Shown one piece after another: positions 34,530 through 41,202 of a DNA stretch of 64,000 bases (positions are counted from its first letter, which is position 1; each line of letters begins with the position of its first letter). The translations under genes and the position numbers were made by a program. The notes beneath the pieces were generated by a model that was not told where the DNA came from, did no database searches, and was given only the letters and a program-made list of their open reading frames with translations. This stretch comes from Fodinicola acaciae (GTDB lineage Bacteria > Actinomycetota > Actinomycetes > Mycobacteriales > HKI-0501), in assembly GCF_010993745.1 (NCBI RefSeq), contig NZ_WOTN01000002.1:682001-746000 (forward strand), read 5' to 3'.

Positions 34530-35693
34530 TCAGCGGGATCTGGCCTTTCGTCGTGGCCGGCGGCCGGGCAGCAGCGCGATGCCGGCAAGGCCGATGGCGC
34601 CGACCGAGAAGCCGCTCTGCAGCGTCACGTTGGGGCCCTCGGGCTTGGCCGGCGGTGCCGTCTGCTGCTCTGGACGACCGGCCATGCTGTTGGCTTTGGC
34701 CGCGTTCTGCGCCTCGATCATCGCCTGCCGGGCACGCTGTGCCGCCGCCACGTCGGCCGGCGCCGGGATCAGGCTGCCGACACCGGCGGCGGCTGGCGAC
34801 ACCGAGAAGCCCCAGTCGAGCAGAGCGGCCGCGTCGGAACCGGCCGGACGGTTGTCGTTGAGCATCGTGACGATGAGCGTACGCTCGCCTCTGCGCGCGG
34901 CCGCCACGAACGTGTGACCGGCCGGTGTCGTCCAACCGTTTTTCGCCCCGATCGTGCCGGCATATCCCAGATGCCAGAGCTCGTTCTGGCTCTCCAGCCG
35001 TCTGGTCGGGCCACCGACCGGTCCGAAGGCGTACGTGGTGCTGGCGAAGTAGCGGACGAACCGCGGGTCGGCCAGGCCCGCCTTGAGCACCAGCGCCATG
35101 TCGTACGCGGACACCGCCTGGCCAGGAGTGTTCAGGCCGGATGGGGTGAGCGCGTTGATGTCGTAGGCGCCGAGCGAGGCGGCGGTCGCGTTCATCATCT
35201 GCAGCGTCTTGGCGCGGCTGCCGGTCGCTGTGGCGAGCACGTTGGCGACGTCGTTGCCCGAACGCATCAGCAGCGCGTGCAGCAGCGAGTCGACCGTGTA
35301 GGACCGGCCGGCGGTCAGGCCGACGCAGGTGCACTCGACGTTGAGGTCGGCCGCGTTCACCACGACCTGCTTGTCCAGCGGCACGTTGCGCACGATCGTC
35401 AGCGTCAGCAGCGTCTTGAGGATGCTCGCCGGCTCGTTGCGCCAATGCGCCCGGTTGGCCGCGACGACCTTGCCGGTGGTCGCGTCGGCCACCACGTACG
35501 CGGTCGCGCCGACGCTCGGCGGTTGCGAGCCGGCGTGCACCTCGTTGGTGGTGCCCAGCTGCGCGCCGCCGATCGGTCCGGGCTGCGTGTCGGCGGTGGC
35601 CGGCCACGGGTAGGCGGCGGCCACCGCGCAGCAGAGCGCGGCCAGCAGCAGGATGGCCCGGCGCCGGTTGAGCCAGGGCTGTCGGGTCGTCAT
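34530..35693 (-). CDS. D-alanyl-D-alanine carboxypeptidase, KNG variant
   Basis: A 387-residue family S11 penicillin-binding protein, paralogous to the following gene. Signal peptide 1-34, SILK (90-93, nucleophile S90), SGN (145-147). The third motif reads KNG (251-253, GAKNGWT) in place of KTG, and a Cys-x-Cys pair (121-123) lies before SGN. The C-terminus has a weak hydrophobic helix (GFSVGAIGLAGIALLPG) and a very basic end RRPRRKARSR. The two genes are separated by one base and are surely co-transcribed. Confidence 0.9.
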   Translation of the reverse strand: MTTRQPWLNRRRAILLLAALCCAVAAAYPWPATADTQPGPIGGAQLGTTNEVHAGSQPPSVGATAYVVADATTGKVVAANRAHWRNEPASILKTLLTLTIVRNVPLDKQVVVNAADLNVECTCVGLTAGRSYTVDSLLHALLMRSGNDVANVLATATGSRAKTLQMMNATAASLGAYDINALTPSGLNTPGQAVSAYDMALVLKAGLADPRFVRYFASTTYAFGPVGGPTRRLESQNELWHLGYAGTIGAKNGWTTPAGHTFVAAARRGERTLIVTMLNDNRPAGSDAAALLDWGFSVSPAAAGVGSLIPAPADVAAAQRARQAMIEAQNAAKANSMAGRPEQQTAPPAKPEGPNVTLQSGFSVGAIGLAGIALLPGRRPRRKARSR

Positions 35694-35875
35694 CCTGAGT
35701 CACAGTAGCCACTCTTGTCTCAGCGGTCCCGGAGGCGCGCTGTGCCGGGATTGTCCGGATGAAACTTTGGCTGCCTTCTGGATCGTTCCAGTGGGGCAAC
35801 AAGGTCGCAATTGGAGGCCATGCGGCGTGTCCGAACGGGAGGTGTCGGAGAGGTCGTGCTGGTCGGAGGGGGTGG

Positions 35876-35906
35876 GACGACGCACTCGGATTCCGATTGC
35901 GTCGTC
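35876..35906. repeat. dispersed palindrome family A, copy 2
   Basis: Arms GACGACGCACTCGGA (35876-35890) and TCCGATTGCGTCGTC (35892-35906) pair except for one C/A mismatch. It shares the CTCGGATTCCGATTGCG core with the copy at 12147. Unlike the other two copies it lies in a 268-nt gap between divergent genes, where a terminator would not be expected. Confidence 0.75.
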
Positions 35907-35961
35907 GCGGTTGTTCGACGCCGCGTAGAAGGTGGGCCGCGACGGCTGTCACACTGGGGAC

Positions 35962-36198
35962 ATGCGGCTCTCTCGTGGCTGGTCGGTCTTCCTGGTCCTG
36001 GTCGGCGTCTGGAACTGGGTCATCTGGCCGCGGTTCGCGGTCGCCATCTGGAACGACCCGCGATCGTTCAGCGGCGGCGCGCCGACCGGCTTCCTGCTCG
36101 TACACGTCGCGCTGATCGTCACCTCGCTGGTCGTCGGTACGGTCACCGGCGTCTACGGCATCCGCGGGTTCGTTGCCTCCGCCAAAGCCAAACGCTGA
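35962..36198 (+). CDS. SCO4848-type small membrane protein
   Basis: A 78-residue protein with two membrane helices (about 8-28 and 44-66): LSRGWSVFLVLVGVWNWVIWPRF and VHVALIVTSLVVGTVTGVYGIRGF. It matches the conserved actinobacterial family known from Streptomyces SCO4848, which lies beside a D-Ala-D-Ala carboxypeptidase gene there too. The function is unknown; the constant neighbour suggests the cell envelope. ATG at 35962 follows CACACT by 6 nt and lacks a clear Shine-Dalgarno sequence. Confidence 0.85.
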   Translation: MRLSRGWSVFLVLVGVWNWVIWPRFAVAIWNDPRSFSGGAPTGFLLVHVALIVTSLVVGTVTGVYGIRGFVASAKAKR

Positions 36199-36314
36199 CG
36201 CCTGTCAAGTACGTTCGTAACTTTTCCTGGAATCCGTGTTGAATTGGCGCGGACCGCGGGGATTCTTTGCCTTTCGGCGTAACCTGAGCGCATTCTTCCG
36301 CTCGGGAGCCTCTC

Positions 36315-36839
36315 ATGGACGACCTGCTCGCTGTGGTGGCGATCGCCTTGGCCGCCGTTCTTATCGTCGCCGGAGCCTCGAAACTGGCCGCTCCGGGCCA
36401 ACTGGCCGACAGTGCGCGCGCGGTGCTCGGCATGAACGCTGAACCGGTTTTGCTCGCGCGTGCCGCCGGTGCGGTCGAGCTCGCCGCCGCCGTACTGGTT
36501 TCGTTGCCTGGCCTGGCATTGCCGGGCGCTGTGCTCGGGATGCTCGTTGGACTGGGGATCGCCGGCTGGGTCGCCCTGGCGCTGCGCCGCCGGGTGACCG
36601 CGTCGTGCGGCTGTTTCGGTGGTAACTCTAGGAAACCGCTGGGGATGTCCAACCTGCTCGCCGGCCTCGGCATCGCCGCCGGATTCGGTCTGCTGATCGC
36701 GGCCGGTGGATTTGTGCCGAGCTGGGGTGCGGCCGCGCAGTTGGCCGCCGCCGCGACCTGCGCCTTGTCGACCGTACTCGTCATGCGGTTCGGCGATTTC
36801 TATCCGCTGCTGAAGAAGGGCTTGGGTGCTGGCCAATGA
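36315..36839 (+). CDS. MauE-family redox membrane protein
   Basis: A 174-residue protein with four to five membrane helices and the MauE/DoxX-type signature: LIVAGASKLAAP in helix 1 and the loop ASCGCFGGNSRKPLG (about 96-110) with a C-G-C pair. MauE is needed for disulfide formation and maturation of the methylamine dehydrogenase light chain and works with MauD. ATG at 36315 has GGGAG 7 nt upstream. It opens an operon of six genes and overlaps the thioredoxin-like gene by ATGA. Confidence 0.88.
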   Translation: MDDLLAVVAIALAAVLIVAGASKLAAPGQLADSARAVLGMNAEPVLLARAAGAVELAAAVLVSLPGLALPGAVLGMLVGLGIAGWVALALRRRVTASCGCFGGNSRKPLGMSNLLAGLGIAAGFGLLIAAGGFVPSWGAAAQLAAAATCALSTVLVMRFGDFYPLLKKGLGAGQ

Positions 36840-37438
36840 CCGTCTTCGAGATCATTGTCGTCGTCGCGCTTTTGTTGCTCGTGGTCGGCATGATCGGCAT
36901 GTTCGCCATGATGGGCGAGCTCAACGCGAGGGTCAGTACGGCGGACCTGCCGGAGGACCCGACCGCGCTGCCGATCGACGTACGCACCGGTGCCATGCCG
37001 GCGCGGTGGCCTGCCGAGCTCGCACCGCTGGCGGCGGAGGACATCGCGGTTTTGCTTGTCGTGAGCCCACTTTGCGCCGCGTGCGCGCGGATTGCGCCGA
37101 CCGTCGGCACGCACCAGGCGGCCCGGCGCGACGACATCGGATTCGGCGTCGTCGTTTCCTGCTCCAGCACGGAAAACGGCGCGGACTTCGTACGGACGCA
37201 CCGGCTGGACGCCGGCTCGCCGGTGGCTCTGGACGTCGATGGACGGTGGCTGACCGACGAGTTCGGCGTCTCGATGAGTCCGGTGTTGATGGTCTTCCAG
37301 CAGGGCCGTCTGGTCTCGGCTTCCACCATCGCCTCACTGGCAGCGGTGGATGTGGTTGTCCGGCAACTCCACGAGAAGGAGGAACAGGATGGCACGTCAG
37401 ACACCGAAATCGCAGCTGCTTCGCACCCGCACGGGTAG
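36836..37438 (+). CDS. membrane-anchored thioredoxin-like protein (MauD-like), CAAC
   Basis: A 200-residue protein with one N-terminal membrane helix (4-26) and an extracytoplasmic thioredoxin fold. The redox motif is C80-A-A-C83 in SPLCAACARIAP; a cis-Pro region SMSPVLMVF lies later. It also has Cys in VVSCSST. With MauE upstream it resembles the MauE-MauD pair that forms disulfides in a secreted Cys-rich protein. Its 3' end overlaps the next gene by 50 nt in another frame, an unusually long same-strand overlap. Confidence 0.85.
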   Translation: MTVFEIIVVVALLLLVVGMIGMFAMMGELNARVSTADLPEDPTALPIDVRTGAMPARWPAELAPLAAEDIAVLLVVSPLCAACARIAPTVGTHQAARRDDIGFGVVVSCSSTENGADFVRTHRLDAGSPVALDVDGRWLTDEFGVSMSPVLMVFQQGRLVSASTIASLAAVDVVVRQLHEKEEQDGTSDTEIAAASHPHG

Positions 37439-37703
37439 GCGGCGGTTCATGGCCTGGTTCGGCGCCGCCGGGCTCGGTACGGCGACCGCCGTGTTCGCGC
37501 AGAGCACACCGGCCGCGGCGGCCGGACAATGCCTGTGCTGCAATCTCGCGCACTGTCCGGCGAACACCAGCATGAGCTATTGCCAGGCACACCAGAACTA
37601 CGAGTGGTCGTGCCGGGTGTGCAGCGGCGGCGCATGCGTCACGTGTTTGTGCTGCGAGGCAAACGGAAACTCGCTGTCCGCACTCGACTGCCGGCCGACC
37701 TGA
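37389..37703 (+). CDS. Tat-exported 12-cysteine mini-protein
   Basis: A 104-residue protein with a twin-arginine signal (TGRRRFM at 15-21, hydrophobic region to about 37, AAAA at 42-45) and a mature part of about 59 residues with twelve cysteines: 48, 50, 51, 56, 65, 75, 78, 83, 86, 88, 89, 101. Twelve cysteines and the MauE/MauD neighbours recall the methylamine dehydrogenase light chain, but this is half as long and has a single Trp (W73) in the mature part, so the tryptophan-tryptophylquinone cofactor cannot form. It is likely a small six-disulfide or metal-binding secreted protein. ATG at 37389 has GAAGGAGG upstream. Confidence 0.75.
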   Translation: MARQTPKSQLLRTRTGRRRFMAWFGAAGLGTATAVFAQSTPAAAAGQCLCCNLAHCPANTSMSYCQAHQNYEWSCRVCSGGACVTCLCCEANGNSLSALDCRPT

Positions 37704-37718
37704 GGCCGGTGAGCGGAG

Positions 37719-37787
37719 TTGTCCGTCTGGCTGACGCTCGCGGTGCTCGGCGGGCTGCTCCAGCTGTTCAGCCCTTGAGGCCGCGCG
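37719..37787 (+). other. in-frame N-terminal extension ending in TGA (SP-TGA in place of SPC)
   Basis: TTG at 37719 with GGTGAG 5 nt upstream opens LSVWLTLAVLGGLLQLFSP, a membrane helix, then TGA at 37776-37778, then GRA and the ATG of the next gene in the same frame. The shape G-L-L-x-x-F-S-P-[C] is the first-helix redox motif of CcdA/DsbD-type proteins, so TGA stands exactly where Cys is expected. It may be a nonsense mutation (TGC or TGT to TGA), a selenocysteine codon, a sequencing error, or chance. Confidence 0.55.
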
Positions 37788-38366
37788 ATGGTCGGCGTGT
37801 CCGACCCGGAGCTGAAAGCGGACCGGACCAACGGGGTCCGGCTGCTCGGCGGCCTGACCGCCGGCTATCTGACGGCCACCGTGTTGATCGCCATTCCGCT
37901 GATCGGAGTCGCCGCGCTGTCGCAGCAGCTGGTGGATCCGCGGATCACCCGGATCGCCGTCCTTCTGGTCATGCTCGGGCTCGGCATCGCCGACCTGGCC
38001 GGACGTACGCCCTACCGGGATCGGCAGGTGCCGCAACGATTCGCGCGTGAGCTGGGCCCGCTGCCGCGCGGCCTGCTCTGGGGTTTCGACCTCGCTTTGC
38101 TGGTGACGACACAAAAAACCGCGTCGGTGCTGTGGGCCGCACTGCTCGGCGCCGTCTTCGTCGGCCCGGTGACGGCCGTACCGTCGGTCCTGCTGGCCGC
38201 CGGCGTGGTCTATCTGGGCGGTGTCAGCGTGCTGAGTTTCGCCGGAGCGGGGCGGATAACCGGCCTCTGGTTCGGCGTGACGCTGCTGCCGTGGCTCCAG
38301 CGAGGCGCCGGTCTGTCGCTGGTCGCGTTGGCCGCGGCGGGACTGATCATGGAGGCGTTCGGATGA
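37788..38366 (+). CDS. CcdA-like polytopic membrane protein (possibly lacking its first helix)
   Basis: From ATG 37788 the protein has 192 residues and about five membrane helices: GLTAGYLTATVLIAIPLIGV, RIAVLLVMLGLGIADL, LLVTTQKTASVLWAALLGAVF, VPSVLLAAGVVYLGGVSVL and a last one near the C-terminus. A preceding helix with SP-TGA lies in the same frame, so the intact form is probably about 215 residues. Size, helix layout and the MauE/thioredoxin neighbours suggest a CcdA-type carrier of electrons across the membrane. As written it has no Cys at all, so it could not relay thiols unless the TGA is read through as Sec or Cys. Confidence 0.6.
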   Translation: MVGVSDPELKADRTNGVRLLGGLTAGYLTATVLIAIPLIGVAALSQQLVDPRITRIAVLLVMLGLGIADLAGRTPYRDRQVPQRFARELGPLPRGLLWGFDLALLVTTQKTASVLWAALLGAVFVGPVTAVPSVLLAAGVVYLGGVSVLSFAGAGRITGLWFGVTLLPWLQRGAGLSLVALAAAGLIMEAFG

Positions 38367-38776
38367 GCGGCTTGCGGCGCGACGACGGACCGATCGCGCA
38401 ACCCGGAGGCGTGGTCGTCGTCACGCTGTTCGACTGCCGGACCCTGCGCAACGTCCTGCGGGTCTGGTGGGCTCATCAGTGGGTGAAACCGGCGGTCCGC
38501 CGGCTCGCGCCGGCGTTTCTCGGCGTACGCCTCTACATCGACTGGCCGGCCCGTCGCGTACGTAGTGTTTCCCTGTGGTCGGACGGAAAAGGCCTGTTCG
38601 CGATGGGGGAGGTCGGCGAGCACATCCGGGCGGCGCACCTGGTGTCCGGTTGGGGTGTGGCGACCAGTGGCGGGGTCTTCGGCTATGCCGGCGACTGGCG
38701 CGAGGTCATGTTCGGCCCCGGCTATCGCACCAACTCTCCGCTCGTCGACGACATGACTGTTCAAGCGAAGGAGTAG
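38363..38776 (+). CDS. protein of unknown function in the MauE/Cys-rich operon
   Basis: A 137-residue protein I do not recognise. It has GGVVVVTLFDC near the N-terminus, then an amphipathic WWAHQWVKPAVRRLAPAFLG, a basic RLYIDWPARRVRSVSLWSD and a Gly-rich SGWGVATSGGVFGYAGDW. There is no signal peptide and no clear membrane helix. ATG at 38363 overlaps the membrane-protein stop by 4 nt, so it belongs to the operon. It may be a cytoplasmic partner of that protein. Confidence 0.65.
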   Translation: MSGLRRDDGPIAQPGGVVVVTLFDCRTLRNVLRVWWAHQWVKPAVRRLAPAFLGVRLYIDWPARRVRSVSLWSDGKGLFAMGEVGEHIRAAHLVSGWGVATSGGVFGYAGDWREVMFGPGYRTNSPLVDDMTVQAKE

Positions 38777-38780
38777 TGAC

Positions 38781-39023
38781 ATGCCGATTCCAACAGACCG
38801 CGGTTACGTGCTGATCCGGCAGAATCCGGAAGGCACCGCCCAGGTCGAGATCTACAACGGCCGTCCGGTGAGCGGCTCCAAGCCGTACGCGGTGCACAGC
38901 CGCGTCGGCAAGGTGCTCAGGAAGACCAGCGTCGGCTTTTCGCCGTACCAGGGCGGGGAGCTGTCCCGGCAGCCGATCGAGGTGACCTGGTCGCAGGACG
39001 ACCAGGCCGTCTATCTGATCTGA
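38781..39023 (+). CDS. small beta-rich protein of unknown function
   Basis: An 80-residue protein with alternating strands (GYVLIRQNPEGTAQVEIYNG, VTWSQDDQAVYLI) and no membrane helix or signal. I do not recognise it. ATG at 38781 has AAGGAG 9 nt upstream, 4 nt after the previous stop, so it is the last gene of the operon. A large perfect hairpin follows 9 nt after its stop. Confidence 0.65.
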   Translation: MPIPTDRGYVLIRQNPEGTAQVEIYNGRPVSGSKPYAVHSRVGKVLRKTSVGFSPYQGGELSRQPIEVTWSQDDQAVYLI

Positions 39024-39032
39024 GTTGTTGGT

Positions 39033-39079
39033 CGCATGGCCACCATGCGTGCGCTCGACGCACGCATGGTGGCCATGCG
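39033..39079. repeat. dispersed palindrome family B, copy 1 (bidirectional terminator position)
   Basis: A 21-bp perfect inverted repeat (39033-39053 and 39059-39079) with a CTCGA loop, starting CGCATGGCCACC. It lies between the convergent Cys-rich operon and sdhD. The same left arm, base for base, occurs at 58346. Confidence 0.85.
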
Positions 39080-39083
39080 GGCC

Positions 39084-39425
39084 TCAGGTCGTCAGCGCGG
39101 GATTGAACGCCACGATCGCGTACGTCCCGGCCGCCAACGCCGCCACGCTGAGCACGGCCACCACGCCATACCAAAACCGCGGAGCGCGCGCGTAGTCGCG
39201 GACGATGATCCGCATGCCGTTGGCGCCGTGCAGCAGAGCCAGCCACAGCATGACGCCGTCGTAGAGCTGCCACCACGGGTTGGACCAGCGCGCCGCCACC
39301 CAGGCGAAGCCGAGTCGCTGGACGCCGCCGCCGGACAGGTCGGTCTGGTAGAGGTAGCCGAGCACGAGTACGGCCAGGACGACTCCGGACAGCCGCATGA
39401 ACACGGTCAGCCGCTGTTCGGTCAC
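39084..39425 (-). CDS. sdhD: succinate dehydrogenase membrane anchor subunit
   Basis: A 113-residue protein with three membrane helices. LHGANGMRIIVRDYARAP is the conserved SdhD segment; the His in this helix is a probable heme ligand. It anchors the SdhAB catalytic head and passes electrons to menaquinone. GTG at 39425 overlaps the sdhC stop by 4 nt. Normally sdhA and sdhB follow, but here the next genes are convergent and unrelated. Confidence 0.88.
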   Translation of the reverse strand: MTEQRLTVFMRLSGVVLAVLVLGYLYQTDLSGGGVQRLGFAWVAARWSNPWWQLYDGVMLWLALLHGANGMRIIVRDYARAPRFWYGVVAVLSVAALAAGTYAIVAFNPALTT

Positions 39426-39835
39426 TTCGCCGTCCCGAAGATCGTCAGGACCGGATAGGCCAGCAGTTGGTACGCGGCGAACGCCGTGCCGACCAGCCAC
39501 AGCGCCAGCACCACCTGCAGCGACAGCTTCGAGCCGGCGCCCACCCAGTCGATCAGCGCGATCCGGATGCCGTTGAGCGCGTGATACAGCACCGCGCTGA
39601 TCGCGATCAGGTCGAGCACGAGCGTCACCGGATGCGTGTAGATCGCCGCGACGGTGTCGTACGACTCCGGCGACACGAGCACCAGCGCGCGGTCGGCGAC
39701 GTGGACCAGCACCACGACGAAGATCAGGAAGCCGGTCACCCGGTGCGCGTACCAGGACCAGACGCCGTCGCGGTCGGCGTGTCGCGTACCGGCGAGGCTG
39801 GCGCGTTTCCAAAAAGCGGAATCCTGGTTCGACAC
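39422..39835 (-). CDS. sdhC: succinate dehydrogenase cytochrome b subunit
   Basis: A 137-residue protein with three membrane helices. SWYAHRVTGFLIFVVVLVHVADR holds the SdhC signature H-R-x-T-G and a heme-ligand His (VHVADR), and YHALNGIRIALIDW is the second conserved segment. With SdhD it forms the membrane part of complex II. ATG at 39835. Upstream, a 245-nt divergent gap separates it from the BMP lipoprotein gene; I see no clear operator in that gap. Confidence 0.9.
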   Translation of the reverse strand: MSNQDSAFWKRASLAGTRHADRDGVWSWYAHRVTGFLIFVVVLVHVADRALVLVSPESYDTVAAIYTHPVTLVLDLIAISAVLYHALNGIRIALIDWVGAGSKLSLQVVLALWLVGTAFAAYQLLAYPVLTIFGTAK

Positions 39836-40080
39836 GCCGCACCTCCTCCCGATTATCCGAGTCGGCCCACGGCGGGACCGTCAGTGCGCCACACTAACCT
39901 GCGTTACTGAGAGGCCTGGGGGAGCCCGCACCAGATCGATTCAGCAGAGACTGAGGAAAGTAACCGCGACATCACAAGTTCATGGTTTGGCTGTCCGGTG
40001 TTGCGGCGACCGCTACAGTCGCCACGGTTCATCCGGCCCACAACGTCGTCGGGTCGGTGTGTGAAGGAAGGAGACTCGGC

Positions 40081-41127
40081 GTGCGTCGAGCCAGGGGGAT
40101 GAAGCTGGCCGCGGTGCTCGCGGCCGGCGTGTTGGCTTTGGCCGCGTGCGGTCAGGGCAGTGGCGGCACCGGCGGCGGTGGCGACAAGGAGGTCAAGGTC
40201 GGCCTCGCGTTCGACGTCGGTGGGCGTGGCGACAAGTCGTTCAACGACCTGGCCGCCGCCGGCCTGGACAAGGCCAAGACCGACCTCAAGATCACCACCA
40301 AGGAGCTGTCCGCCGTCGTCGGCGAGAGCGACTCGCAGAAGGCCGACCGGCTGAAGCTGCTCGCGCAGTCCGGCTACAACCCGATCATCGCGGTCGGGTA
40401 CGCGTACGCGGCCGGTCTCAAGCAGGTCGCGCCGAAGTTCCCCAAGACCAAGTTCGCGATCGTGGACGGCGCCGCCTCCGACGTCTCCGGCCCCAACGTG
40501 ACCAACCTGCTGTTCAAGGAGAACGAGTCGTCCTTCCTGGTCGGCGTGGCCGCCGCCAAGGCGACCAAGACCAAGAACGTCGGGTTCATCGGCGGCGTAC
40601 AGACCCCGCTGATCCAGAAGTTCCAGGCCGGCTACCAGGCCGGTGTCGCGGCCGTCGACAAGGCGATCAAGGTGCAGGTCAAATACCTGTCGCAGCCGCC
40701 GGACACCACCGGCTTCAACGACCCGGCCAAGGCCAAGGTCACCGCGCAGGGCATGTTCGACGCCGGCGCCGACGTGGTCTACCACGCGGCCGGCGGCTCT
40801 GGCACCGGCCTGTTCGAGGCGGCCGCCGCGGCCAAGAAGTACGCCATCGGCGTCGACTCCGACCAGTACCAGACCGCCGCGGCCAACCAGAAGCCGTGGA
40901 TCCTCACCTCGGCCACCAAGGGCGTGGACACCGCGGTGTTCAACTTCGTCGAGCAGGCCGGCAAGGGCACCGTCAAGGCCGGTGAGCAGCGCTTCGGCCT
41001 GAAGGAGGACGGGGTCGGCTACACCACCAGCAACCCGGCGATCAAGCCCTACCAGTCCGCGATCGACGGCTTCAAGCAGCAGATCGTCGACGGGAAGATC
41101 ACCGTACCGACAACGCCGTCGGCTTAG
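40081..41127 (+). CDS. BMP-family nucleoside-binding lipoprotein
   Basis: A 348-residue lipoprotein of the BMP/PnrA family. The lipobox is LAAC with C23, followed by a Gly-rich linker. VGLAFDVGGRGDKSFNDLA is the family signature and the nucleoside-binding fold follows with PIIAVGYAYAAGLKQVA and YHAAGGSGTGLFEAA. These proteins bind purine or pyrimidine nucleosides for ABC import. GTG at 40081 has AAGGAAGGAGA about 7 nt upstream. Genes for an ATPase, two permeases and salvage enzymes follow. Confidence 0.92.
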   Translation: MRRARGMKLAAVLAAGVLALAACGQGSGGTGGGGDKEVKVGLAFDVGGRGDKSFNDLAAAGLDKAKTDLKITTKELSAVVGESDSQKADRLKLLAQSGYNPIIAVGYAYAAGLKQVAPKFPKTKFAIVDGAASDVSGPNVTNLLFKENESSFLVGVAAAKATKTKNVGFIGGVQTPLIQKFQAGYQAGVAAVDKAIKVQVKYLSQPPDTTGFNDPAKAKVTAQGMFDAGADVVYHAAGGSGTGLFEAAAAAKKYAIGVDSDQYQTAAANQKPWILTSATKGVDTAVFNFVEQAGKGTVKAGEQRFGLKEDGVGYTTSNPAIKPYQSAIDGFKQQIVDGKITVPTTPSA

Positions 41128-41144
41128 AAAAAGTACGAAACAGT

Positions 41145-41177
41145 GGCTGGTCCAACCTGATCCGGGTTGGGCCAGCC
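41145..41177 (+). terminator. hairpin between binding protein and ATPase genes
   Basis: GGCTGGTCCAACC (41145-41157) pairs with GGTTGGGCCAGCC (41165-41177) with one G-U pair and a 7-nt loop, then CTT. Such hairpins behind binding-protein genes let more lipoprotein than transporter be made, by partial termination or mRNA protection. Confidence 0.8.
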
Positions 41178-41202
41178 CTTCGCTCAAAGAGGAGCGTCCG
41201 TC

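Noticed and set aside
36315-37703. Methylamine dehydrogenase operon
   Set aside because: The Cys-rich protein is too short, has one Trp in its mature part and no heavy chain is encoded.
37782-37799. SECIS element right after the TGA at 37776
   Set aside because: The stem is only 5 bp and starts 3 nt after the TGA; known bacterial elements are longer and further away. Selenocysteine stays an open option, but this hairpin is weak support.
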